Assembly: GCF_002741105.1 (NCBI RefSeq)
Contig: NZ_NIQU01000001.1
Coordinates: 682,001 to 746,000 of the forward strand
Direction of reading: 5' to 3'
DNA: 64,000 nucleotides
From: Pseudomonas sediminis
Lineage (GTDB): Bacteria > Pseudomonadota > Gammaproteobacteria > Pseudomonadales > Pseudomonadaceae
This document shows positions 35,415 through 49,030 of this stretch, one piece after another; position 1 is the stretch's first letter; the number at the start of each line of letters is the position of its first letter. The notes beneath the pieces are model-generated. The model searched no databases. It was not told where the DNA came from and worked only from the letters and a program-made list of their open reading frames with translations. The translations under genes were made by a program, and so were the position numbers.

Positions 35415-37739
35415 ATGAGCAACCAGGACAAGCCCCCCATTCATCCCAAGGTGGTCAGCCTCGCCAGCCGCGGCATACAGCCGCGCTTCAGCGACCTGGT
35501 ACAAGCCTGCCGCAAACTGGTGATGAATCGCCTGGCGGAGCATCTGAGTGGTGTATTCGGCCAGGTCGATGACACCCTGTTCGAATGCGCCGAGAAGGCC
35601 GAGAACAACAAGGTGCAGACGCTGTTCTTCGACAACATGCGCGAGATCCGCCGCCAGCGCCCGCAGATCGAGCGCAGCTACCACCAGACCATCGCCAACA
35701 ATTTTTCCGATTTCCTCGACGGCAAGTTGCAGGACCAGACACCGGCCACACTCGACCCCGAGCAATTGGCCCTGGTGCAGAACGAGGATTACGAAGAAAC
35801 CCTGCAGGTCACCAATATGGTCAGCCGGGTCAAGGCACGCTGCACCCAGCCACTATTTGCCCTGGAGCAGCGCCTGGCACTGCTCAACAACGGTCAGAAG
35901 CTCGGCGAGGACAGCAACCCCTTCGGCCCACAGGCCATTGCCCAGGCGTTTCGCGATGCGCTGGCGCCCTGCCCCTTCCCGCTGCAGATCAAGACCATCC
36001 TCTACATGCTCTTCGATCGCCATGTGATGCAAAGCCTCGATTCACTCTATGGCGCGCTCAACCAGCGCCTGATCGATGCCGGCGTGCTGCCCAACCTCAA
36101 GTACAGCGCACAGATCACTCAAAGCGTCAGCCGCCCCGACGCCCCAACGAAAGAAGCCCCGACGCCCCAACAGCAAACATCAGGCAGACCGGGTAAAAAC
36201 CCTGCGCTCGCAGAGCCGGCACTGCTCGACCTGGACCTCAGCGCACCACCGCCCAGCGAGCCGGGCGCGTTGTTCAGCGGCTTGTCCAGCCTGCTCGGCG
36301 AGCACCGTCAGAGCCAACCTGATGCCCCACTACTCGGTGGCACACGAAGCATCATCAGCTTTTCCCCGCGTGAGGCCAGCCGCACCTACAGCGCCAGCGA
36401 ACTGCTCGCTGCGCTCAACCGCATGCAACAGCAGTCAGCCCACGAACTGGCCCAGCGCCTGCATCAACCGCAGGCCGTTGAAGGCCTCAAAGCCGACCTG
36501 CAGCAGCAGCTGGAATCACACAGCAGCCTGCCCGGCGATAGCAAGGTGTCCGACCAGGAAGCCGACGTGATCGACCTGGTTGGCATGCTGTTCGACTTCA
36601 TCCTCGATGACGAGAACCTGCCGGACGCCTGCAAGACAGCGCTGTCGCACCTGCACACGCCCTATCTGAAAATCGCGCTGCAAGACAAGGCGCTGTTTAC
36701 CCAGCACCACCATCCGGCGCGGCGCCTGCTCAACACCATGGCCCAAGCCGGCGTGCTGTATGGCAACGAGGGCGACGAACGCGGCCTGCTGGCCAAGATG
36801 CAGTGGGTGGTCGAACGGGTGATTCACGGTTTCAACGGCGATCTGGGGCTGTTTGACAGCCTGATCGAGGAGTTCAACGAATACGTCGAAACCCTGCGCC
36901 ACAAGGTCGAGCTGCGCGAACGCCGCGCAGTCGAGGCAGCCAAGGGCCGTGATCGCCTACTGGGGGCTCGCGAGCAGGCACTCGAGGTGATTCAGCGCTG
37001 CATCGGGCAGCGCAACCTACCGACAATCATCCGCAATTTCCTCGAGCTGACCTGGGCCGATGTGCTGGTTTTCGTCCTGCTGCGCCATGGCGAGCAGAGC
37101 ACGGAGTGGAAGCGCTCCTGCGAAGTGGCCGAGCAGTTGGCCTGGAGCGGCACCCCGCTGAACGAGACCGAGGCGCTGCAGTTGCAGGAGCAGCGCGTGC
37201 CGATGCTCAGCGACCTGCGCAAGGGCCTGGAATTGCTCGGCGGCTATCACGAAGACGGTATCCGTCGTCTACTGCAGGACCTGGTGGCCTGCCAGCATGC
37301 GGTGCAAGCCAAACAACCGCAGTTGGCCGCCCAGCTCAAACCCACCCTGCCAGAAAGTCCGTTGGGCGCCATGCTCGGCGAGGATGCCGACCTGGCTCGC
37401 CAGGCACCTTCGCGCAGCAAGCTCTCGGCGCGCGCACAAGCCCTGGCCAAGGAACTGGCCACCGTCGAATTCGGCACCTGGTTCGAGTTCGTCGATGGCA
37501 GCAAGAGCCGCGTACTCAAGCTTTCCTGGTTTAGCCCGACCACGCACAACTACATGTTCGTCGACCACAGTGGCCAGCGCGTGGCGATCAAGCCTCTAAC
37601 CCTGCTGGCCAGTGAGATGGAAAAGGGCCTGGCCCGTATCGTGACACCCGAACGCGCGACACCACTGGTTGATCGCGCGCTGACTGCCATCTACCGTGTG
37701 CTGCAGCGCTTCACTGGGCGCACAGCCGAACCCCGCTGA
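35415..37739 (+). CDS. DUF1631 family protein (second in the window), paired with PilZ
   Basis: A 774-aa paralogue of the gene at 18940. Both share the N-terminal helical pattern (DDTLFECAEKAENNK, LFFDNMREIRRQRPQIERSY), the central EADVIDLVGMLFDFILDDENLP segment, and a C-terminal beta-rich part (GTWFEFVDGSKSRVLKL). A 110-residue Pro/Thr/Gln-rich stretch (about 240-350) is likely disordered. A PilZ gene starts 9 nt after its stop, so the two are one operon. This suggests a role that responds to cyclic-di-GMP, but the family has no proven function. Confidence 0.85.
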   Translation: MSNQDKPPIHPKVVSLASRGIQPRFSDLVQACRKLVMNRLAEHLSGVFGQVDDTLFECAEKAENNKVQTLFFDNMREIRRQRPQIERSYHQTIANNFSDFLDGKLQDQTPATLDPEQLALVQNEDYEETLQVTNMVSRVKARCTQPLFALEQRLALLNNGQKLGEDSNPFGPQAIAQAFRDALAPCPFPLQIKTILYMLFDRHVMQSLDSLYGALNQRLIDAGVLPNLKYSAQITQSVSRPDAPTKEAPTPQQQTSGRPGKNPALAEPALLDLDLSAPPPSEPGALFSGLSSLLGEHRQSQPDAPLLGGTRSIISFSPREASRTYSASELLAALNRMQQQSAHELAQRLHQPQAVEGLKADLQQQLESHSSLPGDSKVSDQEADVIDLVGMLFDFILDDENLPDACKTALSHLHTPYLKIALQDKALFTQHHHPARRLLNTMAQAGVLYGNEGDERGLLAKMQWVVERVIHGFNGDLGLFDSLIEEFNEYVETLRHKVELRERRAVEAAKGRDRLLGAREQALEVIQRCIGQRNLPTIIRNFLELTWADVLVFVLLRHGEQSTEWKRSCEVAEQLAWSGTPLNETEALQLQEQRVPMLSDLRKGLELLGGYHEDGIRRLLQDLVACQHAVQAKQPQLAAQLKPTLPESPLGAMLGEDADLARQAPSRSKLSARAQALAKELATVEFGTWFEFVDGSKSRVLKLSWFSPTTHNYMFVDHSGQRVAIKPLTLLASEMEKGLARIVTPERATPLVDRALTAIYRVLQRFTGRTAEPR

Positions 37740-37748
37740 GGAATTTCC

Positions 37749-38081
37749 ATGGAAGAGCGTCGTCAACACAGCCGCCATGGCACCGAGATGCAGCTGGAGG
37801 TCTTCGACCTGAACAGCGGGCAGCGCCTGGGCCGCATCGTCGACCTGTCTGCCGATGGCTTCATGCTGTTCAGCGACACCCCCCACACCGCTGATGCGGT
37901 GCTGGAATGCCGCCTGGTGTGCACCACAGGTAGCGATGCGGTACAGGAAGTACATCTGGGCGCCGATTGCCTGTGGAGCCGCCCCGGCGCTGACGGCCAG
38001 CATTGCTGGGCGGGCTTTCACATCATCGATCTGGCCGAGGACCAGGCCAAAGCGCTGGAGAGCCTGCTGGCCAGGCTCTGA
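37749..38081 (+). CDS. PilZ domain cyclic-di-GMP receptor
   Basis: A 110-aa single-domain PilZ protein. The two ligand-binding motifs are intact: an R-x-x-x-R type motif (ERRQHSRHG) near the N-terminus and D-x-S-x-x-G (DLSADGFML) about 30 residues later, so it should bind cyclic-di-GMP. It follows the DUF1631 gene by 9 nt, within the same operon, and ends at a strong terminator. It is a different gene from MapZ at 46712. Confidence 0.9.
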   Translation: MEERRQHSRHGTEMQLEVFDLNSGQRLGRIVDLSADGFMLFSDTPHTADAVLECRLVCTTGSDAVQEVHLGADCLWSRPGADGQHCWAGFHIIDLAEDQAKALESLLARL

Positions 38082-38104
38082 ACCAGCCACGCGCCAGCAC
38101 AACG

Positions 38105-38133
38105 AAAAACGGAGCCCGAAGGCTCCGTTTTTT
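38105..38133. terminator. Bidirectional terminator, PilZ gene / ettA
   Basis: Stem ACGGAGCC (38109-38116) with GGCTCCGT (38121-38128), loop CGAA, and T5 on the plus side, A-rich on the minus side. It ends the DUF1631-PilZ operon and the convergent ettA gene. Confidence 0.9.
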
Positions 38134-38145
38134 CATCTGGCGAAC

Positions 38146-39813
<1,668 letters not shown>

Positions 39814-40214
39814 GGAGAACCTGACTGGTGAGAATGAGGGCTGAAAATGGCGGGCCTTGCAGGCACTGCGAGAACGTTGCGAGTGACGAAACCGGCAACG
39901 CCTGCAGTCTGACCATCTGACGCATACCGGCCAGGCCGCCGTATTACCGGCTGCAGGCCGGTTTTACCAAGCCTGCAGCGAGGCGTTTGCAGAGACCTTA
40001 GCCCCTGCGGAGGCGAACGCCAAGTACCGCGCGGACAGTTCACGCGCGCGGCGCAAAACTACCGGAATGTGCGTGACAGGGCAAACCTACGTTCGTCGGC
40101 ATAGCTGGCACTTGGCCACGTTTGCAGGCATGCTAGCCGGCTCTCGCGAGCGCAGGCATGCTCGCGCGTCCCAACGCTTAAAATAGCCCAGCACTGGCTG
40201 CAGGTTCTCAGAAC
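39814..40214. other. Divergent intergenic region, ettA / morA
   Basis: About 400 bp with no gene. Two direct copies of GCAGGCATGCT lie near 40125 and 40152 on either side of a CTCTCGCGAG palindrome. A TAAAAT hexamer (40179-40184) may be a -10 for morA, but no -35 is evident. A hairpin-prone CCGGCTGCAGGCCGG lies near 39948. Confidence 0.5.
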
Positions 40215-43200
40215 GTGTCGACTCCCTCATCCCTGCCTTCCTTCTCCCCGGGCGAGTCGCGCGCACCGAAGAGCCGCATGGCGCTGAGGCGCGCACTGGT
40301 CGTGTTGGTGCTGTCGATCCTGGGATTGCTGTCCTGGCAACTGACCCAGGAATATCGACAGTTGCTCGATAGCCAGAAGCAGCTGAGCCAGGGTTACAGC
40401 ATCCAACTGGCCAAGCACCTGAGCCTGAACATGCGCCTCAAGGCGCAGGCGGGCCAGGCGATATTGCAAGGCAGTCCGGCACGAGCTGGCGACGGCAGCG
40501 CGTTGGTCGCCTCATTGCGCAGCATTTTCCCGACCCTCGACAGCGTGGCCTGGCTCGATGCCAACGGGCAGTTGCTGGCCGACAGCGCCAGTGAGTCACG
40601 CGACCTCAGTTTCATTCGCAACCAGCAGCAACGCAGCGGTACGGAGCCCTATCACTTCGCGTTTAGCGCACTGGACGGCGGCGCTCTCTACTTGCTGCTG
40701 CGTCAGCCTGACGACAGTCACCGAGTATTGCGCATGCGCACCAGTGCGCTGCGCGGCTGGCTGCGCGAGCAGCACCAGAGCGAGTACGACTGGTTACTTG
40801 AAGATCTGCTCAGCCACCGCGTGATAGCGCGCGCCGACGACCTGCAACAGGCAGGCAGCATCATCGCCCCGGTTACCGCGGCAGAACAGGCGCAGAGCCT
40901 GGAGCTGATCACCCTGCCCGGCAGTGACTGGCAACTGCGCGCCCTGTTCGATGCAGAGCGCGCCGGTAACGAGCTGATGCCGACCCTGGCCGGCAAGTTC
41001 TTGCTGTTCGCACTGTGCAGCCTGCTTACCCTACTGGTTCTGTACGGCCTGCAACGCGAGCAACGCAGTCTGCAGCGCCTGAATACCGAAACACGCCGTT
41101 CGCTTCGCCAGGCCGCCAGTGCCCTGGGCGCCGTCGAAGAGCGCATTCTGGTTACTCAGGCCGACGGCAAAGTGCGCTACCTGAACCCACAGGCCGAAGC
41201 GTTGTTCGGGGTTCCTAGCGGCGTGGCCAGGGAACTCCATTTGCTTGATCTACTGCCCGATCTCGACCCCCTGCTGCTCAACAGCCCACAACTGAGCAGT
41301 GATCTGGGAGCGGAGCTGATCAGAGTCGAAAGCGAGGGGCGCGAGCGCCTGTTCGCCGTGACCCGTAGCGATATCAGCGAGGTCGGGCGCCATGCCGGTT
41401 ATGTCTGGGTGCTGCGCGATGTGACCGATGAACAGCAGGCCATGCGCGTGCTGCAGGAAACCCGCAGGCGCTACCAGGACATCTTCGATGGCACCGGCGT
41501 GGCTCTGTGCGTGCTCGATCTCTCCGGCCTGCGCAGCCTGTTGCTGCAGCACAAGTTGCGCGATGCGGCGGGTTTGCAACGCTGGTTGCAAGCCGATGCC
41601 GAGCATCAGCAACTGCTGATCGAGCAACTGCGCATTACCGAGGCCAACCAGGTGGCGCTCAACCTGCTCGGGGTGAAGTCAACCGAACAGGCCTGGCAAC
41701 AGCTGATCGACAACGGCCCGGTACAGCCGGACGACCTGTGTTACCGCCTGGCTGTGGCCGTACTCGAAGGCCCCAATCTGATGGAGCTGGAAACCCAGCT
41801 GGTCACCGCACAAGGCTTGCAGCGTCACGTCTGGCTGGTGCTGCGCCTGCCGGAAATGCTCCAGGACTATCAGGCAGTCACCCTGAGCATCAGCGACATC
41901 ACAAGCCGCAAGCGCATTGAGCTGTCGCTGATTGAGCGTGAGCGTTTCTGGTCCGAAGTGGTTCGCTCGGTTCCCGACTTGCTCTACGTGCATGACATGC
42001 AGAACAAGCAGGTGCTGTTCAGCAACCACAGCCTCGGATTGCAGCTGGGCTATAGCGTCAGCGAGCTCAAGGCGATGAGCAGGGACTTCTGGGAGCAGGT
42101 ACTGCACCCGGACGACAGCGAATACTACTGGCGCATCCGCAACCTGCAGAAAGTGGTCGGCAACGGTTTGCTGCTCGAATCAGTGCTGCGCTGGCGTCAC
42201 CGCAACGGCCAGTGGCGCTGGTTCAGCATCCGCGAACAGGCCCTGGCGCGCGATGATCGCGGGCGCGTCAGCCGCCTGATCGGCGTGGCCAAGGACATTA
42301 CCGAGCAGATCGAGCGCAACCAATCGCTGCGTGACAGCGAGCAACGCTACCGTCTGCTGGCGGAAAGCATCAGCGACGTGATCGTCTCCACCGACGACAG
42401 CCTGAACCTGAACTACGTCAGTCCGTCGGTCGAAGCCATGCTCGGTTACGACGCCGAATGGGTGACAACCAACGGCCTGCAAGGCCTCGCGGCCAACCCG
42501 CAGCAGCTCGCCAGCCTCTACCTGCTGCTCGAGCGGATTCGCGACTCACTCGGCGAGCAGGATCGACTCAACCGCTTGCGCGATGAACTGCCAGACCAGC
42601 TGTTCGTCTTCGACTGCCTGCGCGCCGATGGCCACAAGATCCCGGTGGAACTGCGCCTGGTATTGATGTGGGACGAGAACGGTCGCTTCGAGGGCATCCT
42701 CGGCGTTGGCCGCGACGTCAGCCAGCAACGTCGCGCGGAAAAAGACCTGCGCATGGCTGCCACGGTATTCGAACACTCCACCGCAGCGATTCTGGTGACC
42801 GACCCGGCCGGTTACATCGTACAAGTCAACAAGGCCTTCAGCCGCGTCAGTGGTTATTCCGCCGGGCAAGTGCTCGACCAGCTTCCAGGCATGCTCACCG
42901 CCGATCGCCAGCAGGCGGCGCACCTGCAGTACATCCTCGGCCAACTCAACCAGCGTGGCAGCTGGGAGGGCGAGGTGTGGCTCAAGCGCAAGGGTGGCGA
43001 GAACTTCCCTGCCTGGGTCGGCATCACCGCGGTACATGACGAAGAAGGTGACCTGGTCAGCTATGTGTGCTTCTTCAGCGACATCAGCGAACGCAAGGCC
43101 AGCGAACAGCGCATCCACCGCCTGGCCTACTACGACGCCCTGACCCACCTGCCCAACCGCACCCTGTTCCAGGATCGCCTGCACAATGCCCTGCAACATG

Positions 43201-44435
43201 CGGACCGGCATGATGAATGGGTGGTGTTGATGTTCCTCGACCTCGACCGCTTCAAGCCGATCAACGACTCGCTCGGCCACGCTGCCGGCGACCGTATGCT
43301 CAAGGATGTGGCCGTGCGCCTGTCGGCCTGCGTCGATGGCGACGACACCGTGGCGCGCATGGGCGGCGACGAATTCACCCTGCTGCTGCAGCCGCGCGCC
43401 ACCCGCGAGGGCGCACTGAATCGCGCCATTCATGTCGCTGAGCAGATTCTCTGCAGCCTGGCCCGCCCCTTCGTGCTCGAAGGCCGCGAGTTCTTCGTCA
43501 CCGCCAGTATCGGCATTGCCCTCGCCCCGCAGGACGGTAGCGAACTGAGCCAACTGATGAAGAACGCCGACACTGCGATGTATCACGCCAAGGAGCGCGG
43601 CAAGAACAACTTCCAGTTCTACCAGGCCGACATGAACGCCAGCGCCCTGGAGCGTCTGGAGCTGGAAAGCGATCTGCGCCACGCCCAGGAGCAGGGCCAG
43701 TTCGTCCTGCATTATCAGCCGCAGTTCTCCGGCGACGGCAGTCGCCTGACCGGGGCCGAAGCACTGCTGCGCTGGAACCACCCGAGCCGCGGCCTGGTAT
43801 CACCCACCGAGTTCATTCCGGTGCTGGAAGAGCTCGGTCTGGTGGTCCAGGTCGGCGAATGGGTACTGGAGGAAGCCTGCCGCCAGTTCAAGGCATGGCA
43901 AGAAGAGCAGATACGTATCCCCAAGATCTCGGTCAACCTGTCGGCCCGTCAGTTCGCCGAGGGTGATCTGAGCGCACGGATCGCCACTATTCTGGACAGA
44001 ACCGGCGTGGCTCCGGCCTGTCTGGAGCTGGAGCTGACTGAAAGCATATTGATGCGTGACGTCGCCAGCGCCATGCAAACGCTCGGCAACCTCAAGCGTT
44101 TGGGACTGTGCATTGCGGTGGATGACTTCGGCACCGGCTACTCGTCGCTGAACTACCTCAAGCAGTTCCCCATCGACGTCTTGAAGATTGATCGCAGCTT
44201 CGTCGACGGCCTGCCCGATGGTGAGCAGGACGCGCAGATCGCTCGCGCTATCATCGCCATGGCGCACAGCCTGAACATGATGGTGATCGCCGAGGGCGTG
44301 GAGAGCCAGGCACAACTGGACTTCCTGCGCGAACACGACTGCGACGAAGTGCAGGGCTACCTGCTGGGTAGACCGATGCCTGCTCGGCAGCTCACCGCCC
44401 AGTTCAGCGGCGCAGCGCTGTTCATGCTCAGCTGA
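40215..44435 (+). CDS. morA: Cyclic-di-GMP cyclase/phosphodiesterase MorA
   Basis: A 1406-aa inner-membrane signalling protein. TM1 (about residues 25-44) and TM2 (about 261-280) enclose a periplasmic sensor region. Several PAS domains follow (from about 305), then a GGDEF domain with intact GGDEF at 1050-1054 and an EAL domain with EALLRW at 1182-1187 and DDFGTGYSSL. Both catalytic cores look intact. The length and the next gene (glyA) match P. aeruginosa morA-glyA. MorA controls the timing of flagellar development, biofilm and protease secretion. It starts with GTG at 40215, chosen for the N-terminal match. Confidence 0.93.
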   Translation: MSTPSSLPSFSPGESRAPKSRMALRRALVVLVLSILGLLSWQLTQEYRQLLDSQKQLSQGYSIQLAKHLSLNMRLKAQAGQAILQGSPARAGDGSALVASLRSIFPTLDSVAWLDANGQLLADSASESRDLSFIRNQQQRSGTEPYHFAFSALDGGALYLLLRQPDDSHRVLRMRTSALRGWLREQHQSEYDWLLEDLLSHRVIARADDLQQAGSIIAPVTAAEQAQSLELITLPGSDWQLRALFDAERAGNELMPTLAGKFLLFALCSLLTLLVLYGLQREQRSLQRLNTETRRSLRQAASALGAVEERILVTQADGKVRYLNPQAEALFGVPSGVARELHLLDLLPDLDPLLLNSPQLSSDLGAELIRVESEGRERLFAVTRSDISEVGRHAGYVWVLRDVTDEQQAMRVLQETRRRYQDIFDGTGVALCVLDLSGLRSLLLQHKLRDAAGLQRWLQADAEHQQLLIEQLRITEANQVALNLLGVKSTEQAWQQLIDNGPVQPDDLCYRLAVAVLEGPNLMELETQLVTAQGLQRHVWLVLRLPEMLQDYQAVTLSISDITSRKRIELSLIERERFWSEVVRSVPDLLYVHDMQNKQVLFSNHSLGLQLGYSVSELKAMSRDFWEQVLHPDDSEYYWRIRNLQKVVGNGLLLESVLRWRHRNGQWRWFSIREQALARDDRGRVSRLIGVAKDITEQIERNQSLRDSEQRYRLLAESISDVIVSTDDSLNLNYVSPSVEAMLGYDAEWVTTNGLQGLAANPQQLASLYLLLERIRDSLGEQDRLNRLRDELPDQLFVFDCLRADGHKIPVELRLVLMWDENGRFEGILGVGRDVSQQRRAEKDLRMAATVFEHSTAAILVTDPAGYIVQVNKAFSRVSGYSAGQVLDQLPGMLTADRQQAAHLQYILGQLNQRGSWEGEVWLKRKGGENFPAWVGITAVHDEEGDLVSYVCFFSDISERKASEQRIHRLAYYDALTHLPNRTLFQDRLHNALQHADRHDEWVVLMFLDLDRFKPINDSLGHAAGDRMLKDVAVRLSACVDGDDTVARMGGDEFTLLLQPRATREGALNRAIHVAEQILCSLARPFVLEGREFFVTASIGIALAPQDGSELSQLMKNADTAMYHAKERGKNNFQFYQADMNASALERLELESDLRHAQEQGQFVLHYQPQFSGDGSRLTGAEALLRWNHPSRGLVSPTEFIPVLEELGLVVQVGEWVLEEACRQFKAWQEEQIRIPKISVNLSARQFAEGDLSARIATILDRTGVAPACLELELTESILMRDVASAMQTLGNLKRLGLCIAVDDFGTGYSSLNYLKQFPIDVLKIDRSFVDGLPDGEQDAQIARAIIAMAHSLNMMVIAEGVESQAQLDFLREHDCDEVQGYLLGRPMPARQLTAQFSGAALFMLS

Positions 44436-44581
44436 CTGGCGAACACCAGCAGGCCCTGCGCCCGACTCAGCATGAAGGCCATTTGTCAGGCTCATGACCG
44501 ACCTTCATATGCCTGAATGCGACCTTTGCGGTAGAATCCGCCGCCTATTTCTTCCGCCCAACTGGTTTTCAGGGGATTGCC

Positions 44582-45834
<1,253 letters not shown>

Positions 45835-45835
<1 letters not shown>

Positions 45836-45976
45836 GAACCTATTCACGATCTAGCGAGCTAGAGCGATACAAGGCAAAAACAAGCGAGGAAGCGGAGTTT
45901 ACAAGTGGTAAATGAGCATTCCGAGCTTGTTTTTAACGCAGTAGCGCCGACGCGCAGCAGATCGTGAACAGGTTCT
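45835..45976. repeat. Interspersed inverted-repeat element, copy 1
   Basis: A 142-bp unit starting at the last base of the glyA stop codon. The ends (AGAACCTATTCACGATCT and AGATCGTGAACAGGTTCT) are inverted repeats matching at 17 of 18. Inner arms CAAAAACAAGC and GCTTGTTTTT. The core GTGGTAAATGAGCATTCC (from 45905) is shared exactly with copy 2 at 47080-47241. No coding frame. Confidence 0.85.
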
Positions 45977-45993
45977 AAGGCTCAGCCTGAAAC

Positions 45994-46025
45994 AAAGAAG
46001 CCCGCCAATTGGCGGGCTTCTTTTT
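45994..46025. terminator. Terminator between glyA and the DUF3015 gene
   Basis: Stem AAAGAAGCCCGCC (45994-46006) with GGCGGGCTTCTTT (46011-46023), loop AATT, followed by T's on the plus strand. It also faces the convergent DUF3015 gene and could serve both. Confidence 0.9.
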
Positions 46026-46039
46026 GCCTGGGATTTGCC

Positions 46040-46546
46040 TCAGGCCGGTTGTTTCACATAGCGCGCCAGTTGCGCATCACGACTCATCACGTCGAGGGTA
46101 GCGGCCAGCACCTGCTCGCTGGTGGCGTCGGCTTGGCTGAAGATGCTGCCGAAGTTATCGTGGGTGACCTTGGCGAAGTGCGCACGATCCTTGGCCTCTA
46201 CACCCAGCAAGGTGGCGTAGGCGTCCAGCGCTTCACCCTGGCCCATGGCCATGTCTTCGGCGATGGAATCGAGCATACCGTTCATCGCCAGCATGGAGCG
46301 GCCGTTGTAGCCCAGAGCGCCGCTGGTGTCGCAACCGTTGGTACCCGACGTCATGCCGAAGGTGGCGTTACCCGAGGTACCATTGGTGGTGGTGGCCAGA
46401 AAATGCGGGGCTATGCCACGCTGCCCTTCGAACAACATGTTGCCCCAGCCGCAGCCATTGCCACCCGCAGCGTCGGCAAATGCGCCAACACTGGCCATGC
46501 TCAACAGGCCAAAGACCAAACCTTTGCCTAGCAGTCGCTTGCTCAT
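46040..46546 (-). CDS. DUF3015 family secreted protein
   Basis: A 168-aa protein with a signal peptide (MSKRLLGKGLVFGLLSMASVGAFA, cleavage before DAAGG). The mature part has a few conserved Cys/Gly positions (GNGCGWGNMLFEGQRG, GTNGCDTSGALG). It is of the DUF3015 family in a conserved place next to mapZ. The start at 46546 is chosen because GGAG lies 8 nt upstream; a GTG 9 nt earlier is less likely. Function unknown; periplasmic or secreted. Confidence 0.85.
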   Translation of the reverse strand: MSKRLLGKGLVFGLLSMASVGAFADAAGGNGCGWGNMLFEGQRGIAPHFLATTTNGTSGNATFGMTSGTNGCDTSGALGYNGRSMLAMNGMLDSIAEDMAMGQGEALDAYATLLGVEAKDRAHFAKVTHDNFGSIFSQADATSEQVLAATLDVMSRDAQLARYVKQPA

Positions 46547-46711
46547 ATCTGTCACTCCGCAATATCGAGTAATTAAAACCGCATAAGGAGCTTTGGTGAG
46601 ACTTGGTCACCTGTCAAACTGATGTAGCTCAGTTGTGCGCCACGACACAGCTATACGGCACAGGCTCACTAGCCTTGGCTATAGTGATGTAAATCCTTCA
46701 GGAGTATGGGC

Positions 46712-47083
46712 ATGAGTGAATCAGCCAACGAGCGTCGGCGCTTTCAGCGCATCGCCTTCGACGCCCCCACCGTCATCGCTCAAGGTGAGCGGCAATGGTC
46801 GGCAGCTCTGCACGATGTTTCACTCAAGGGCCTGCTGATCAAGACCCCGCGTGACTGGAACGGTGACCCGAACCAGCCCTTCGAAGCCCTTATCGAACTG
46901 GGAGACGAAGCCAAGGTAAAGATGGAAGTGGTGCTGACGCGCACCCAGCCGCAGTCCCTCGGCTTCGTCTGCCGCCATATCGATCTGGACTCCATCAGCC
47001 ACCTGCGCCGCCTGGTCGAACTCAACCTTGGCGATGAACAGCTTCTGGAACGCGAACTGGCAGCGCTGGGCGAAGACGACTAG
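46712..47083 (+). CDS. mapZ: PilZ protein MapZ, cyclic-di-GMP receptor acting on chemotaxis
   Basis: A 123-aa PilZ protein closely similar to P. aeruginosa PA4608/MapZ, including the C-terminal [20 protein letters not shown]. The R-x-x-x-R motif (ERRRFQR) and D-x-S-x-x-G ([10 protein letters not shown]) are intact. In P. aeruginosa, MapZ with cyclic-di-GMP binds the chemotaxis methyltransferase CheR1 and changes flagellar motor switching. It keeps the same neighbours here (DUF3015 and radA). The ATG at 46712 has GGAG 7 nt upstream; the ATG 6 nt earlier is too close to it. A repeat element begins at its stop. Confidence 0.93.
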   Translation: MSESANERRRFQRIAFDAPTVIAQGERQWSAALHDVSLKGLLIKTPRDWNGDPNQPFEALIELGDEAKVKMEVVLTRTQPQSLGFVCRHIDLDSISHLRRLVELNLGDEQLLERELAALGEDD

Positions 47084-47241
47084 GTTCTATACGAAAAGTC
47101 GTCGAGCGAAGGTCAAGCGAGGCAAAAACCGGTGAGGAACGGACTGGGCTCGCACTCGAGTTCACGAGTGGTAAATGAGCATTCCGAACCGGTTTTTAGC
47201 GAAGCATCACCGAGCGCAGGCACTTTTCGTACCGAGCCTAG
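47080..47241. repeat. Interspersed inverted-repeat element, copy 2
   Basis: A 162-bp unit starting at the mapZ stop codon and ending just before the stop of the small gene on the other strand. Ends CTAGGTTCTATACGAAAAGT and ACTTTTCGTACCGAGCCTAG match as an inverted repeat at 17 of 20. It carries the same 20-bp core (47168-47187) as copy 1, and inner arms GGCAAAAACCGG and CCGGTTTTTAGC. The arms differ in sequence from copy 1, but the plan is the same. Confidence 0.85.
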
Positions 47242-47244
47242 TGG

Positions 47245-47391
47245 TCAGTGACGCAGGCAGGCCGCTTCTGCCTGCTCACGGCGCTGGCGACGCACCTGAA
47301 TACGCTGCGCCTCACGACGTGCATCGCGCGACTCGACTGCTTTGGCGTCGAAGTTGAAAGCCCGGGAAAAGAAATCGAAGAACAGGAACAT
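47245..47391 (-). CDS. Small uncharacterised protein (48 aa)
   Basis: A 48-residue frame, starting MFLFFDFFSRAFNFDAKAVE and ending RRQRREQAEAACLRH, with AAGGAG 8 nt upstream of the ATG, an excellent ribosome site. The N-terminus is strongly hydrophobic and aromatic, and the rest basic and charged; this suggests a peripheral membrane peptide. I do not recognise it. It lies between mapZ and radA and its stop lies 4 nt from the repeat element. Coding status rests on the ribosome site and the start-to-stop fit. Confidence 0.6.
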   Translation of the reverse strand: MFLFFDFFSRAFNFDAKAVESRDARREAQRIQVRRQRREQAEAACLRH

Positions 47392-47508
47392 GATGGCATC
47401 TCCTTCAGTGGATACGCCTTCATGCTGCGCGCCGATAGCCTGCTACCTATTGATCTCGGTCAGTTTTCGCCCCGCCCCACTCGCGGCAGAACGCCGCATG
47501 CGTGGATC

Positions 47509-47566
47509 GCGGCTGTAGCCCCTCCCACAGCCGATTCATGGCGCCTGTGGTAAAGGTTTTAGCCGC
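47509..47566. repeat. Degenerate inverted-repeat unit downstream of radA
   Basis: GCGGCTGTAGCCCCTCCCACAG faces CTGTGGTAAAGGTTTTAGCCGC across a 14-nt loop, with some mismatches. It lies 8 nt past the radA stop on the minus strand, so it could form the 3' hairpin of radA. Confidence 0.6.
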
Positions 47567-47574
47567 GAATTTGC

Positions 47575-48933
<1,359 letters not shown>

Positions 48934-49030
48934 GGGGAAATCGTCCTGCCTGTTGAGCGAAGGCTGGAACGATACCGAACTACTGGATAGATTTACAGAC
49001 CACCGACACAGACCTTCACCAGGGAACACC

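Noticed and set aside
42546..43781. A 411-codon minus-strand frame inside morA
   Set aside because: Lies opposite the PAS/GGDEF coding sequence; the morA frame holds the motifs.
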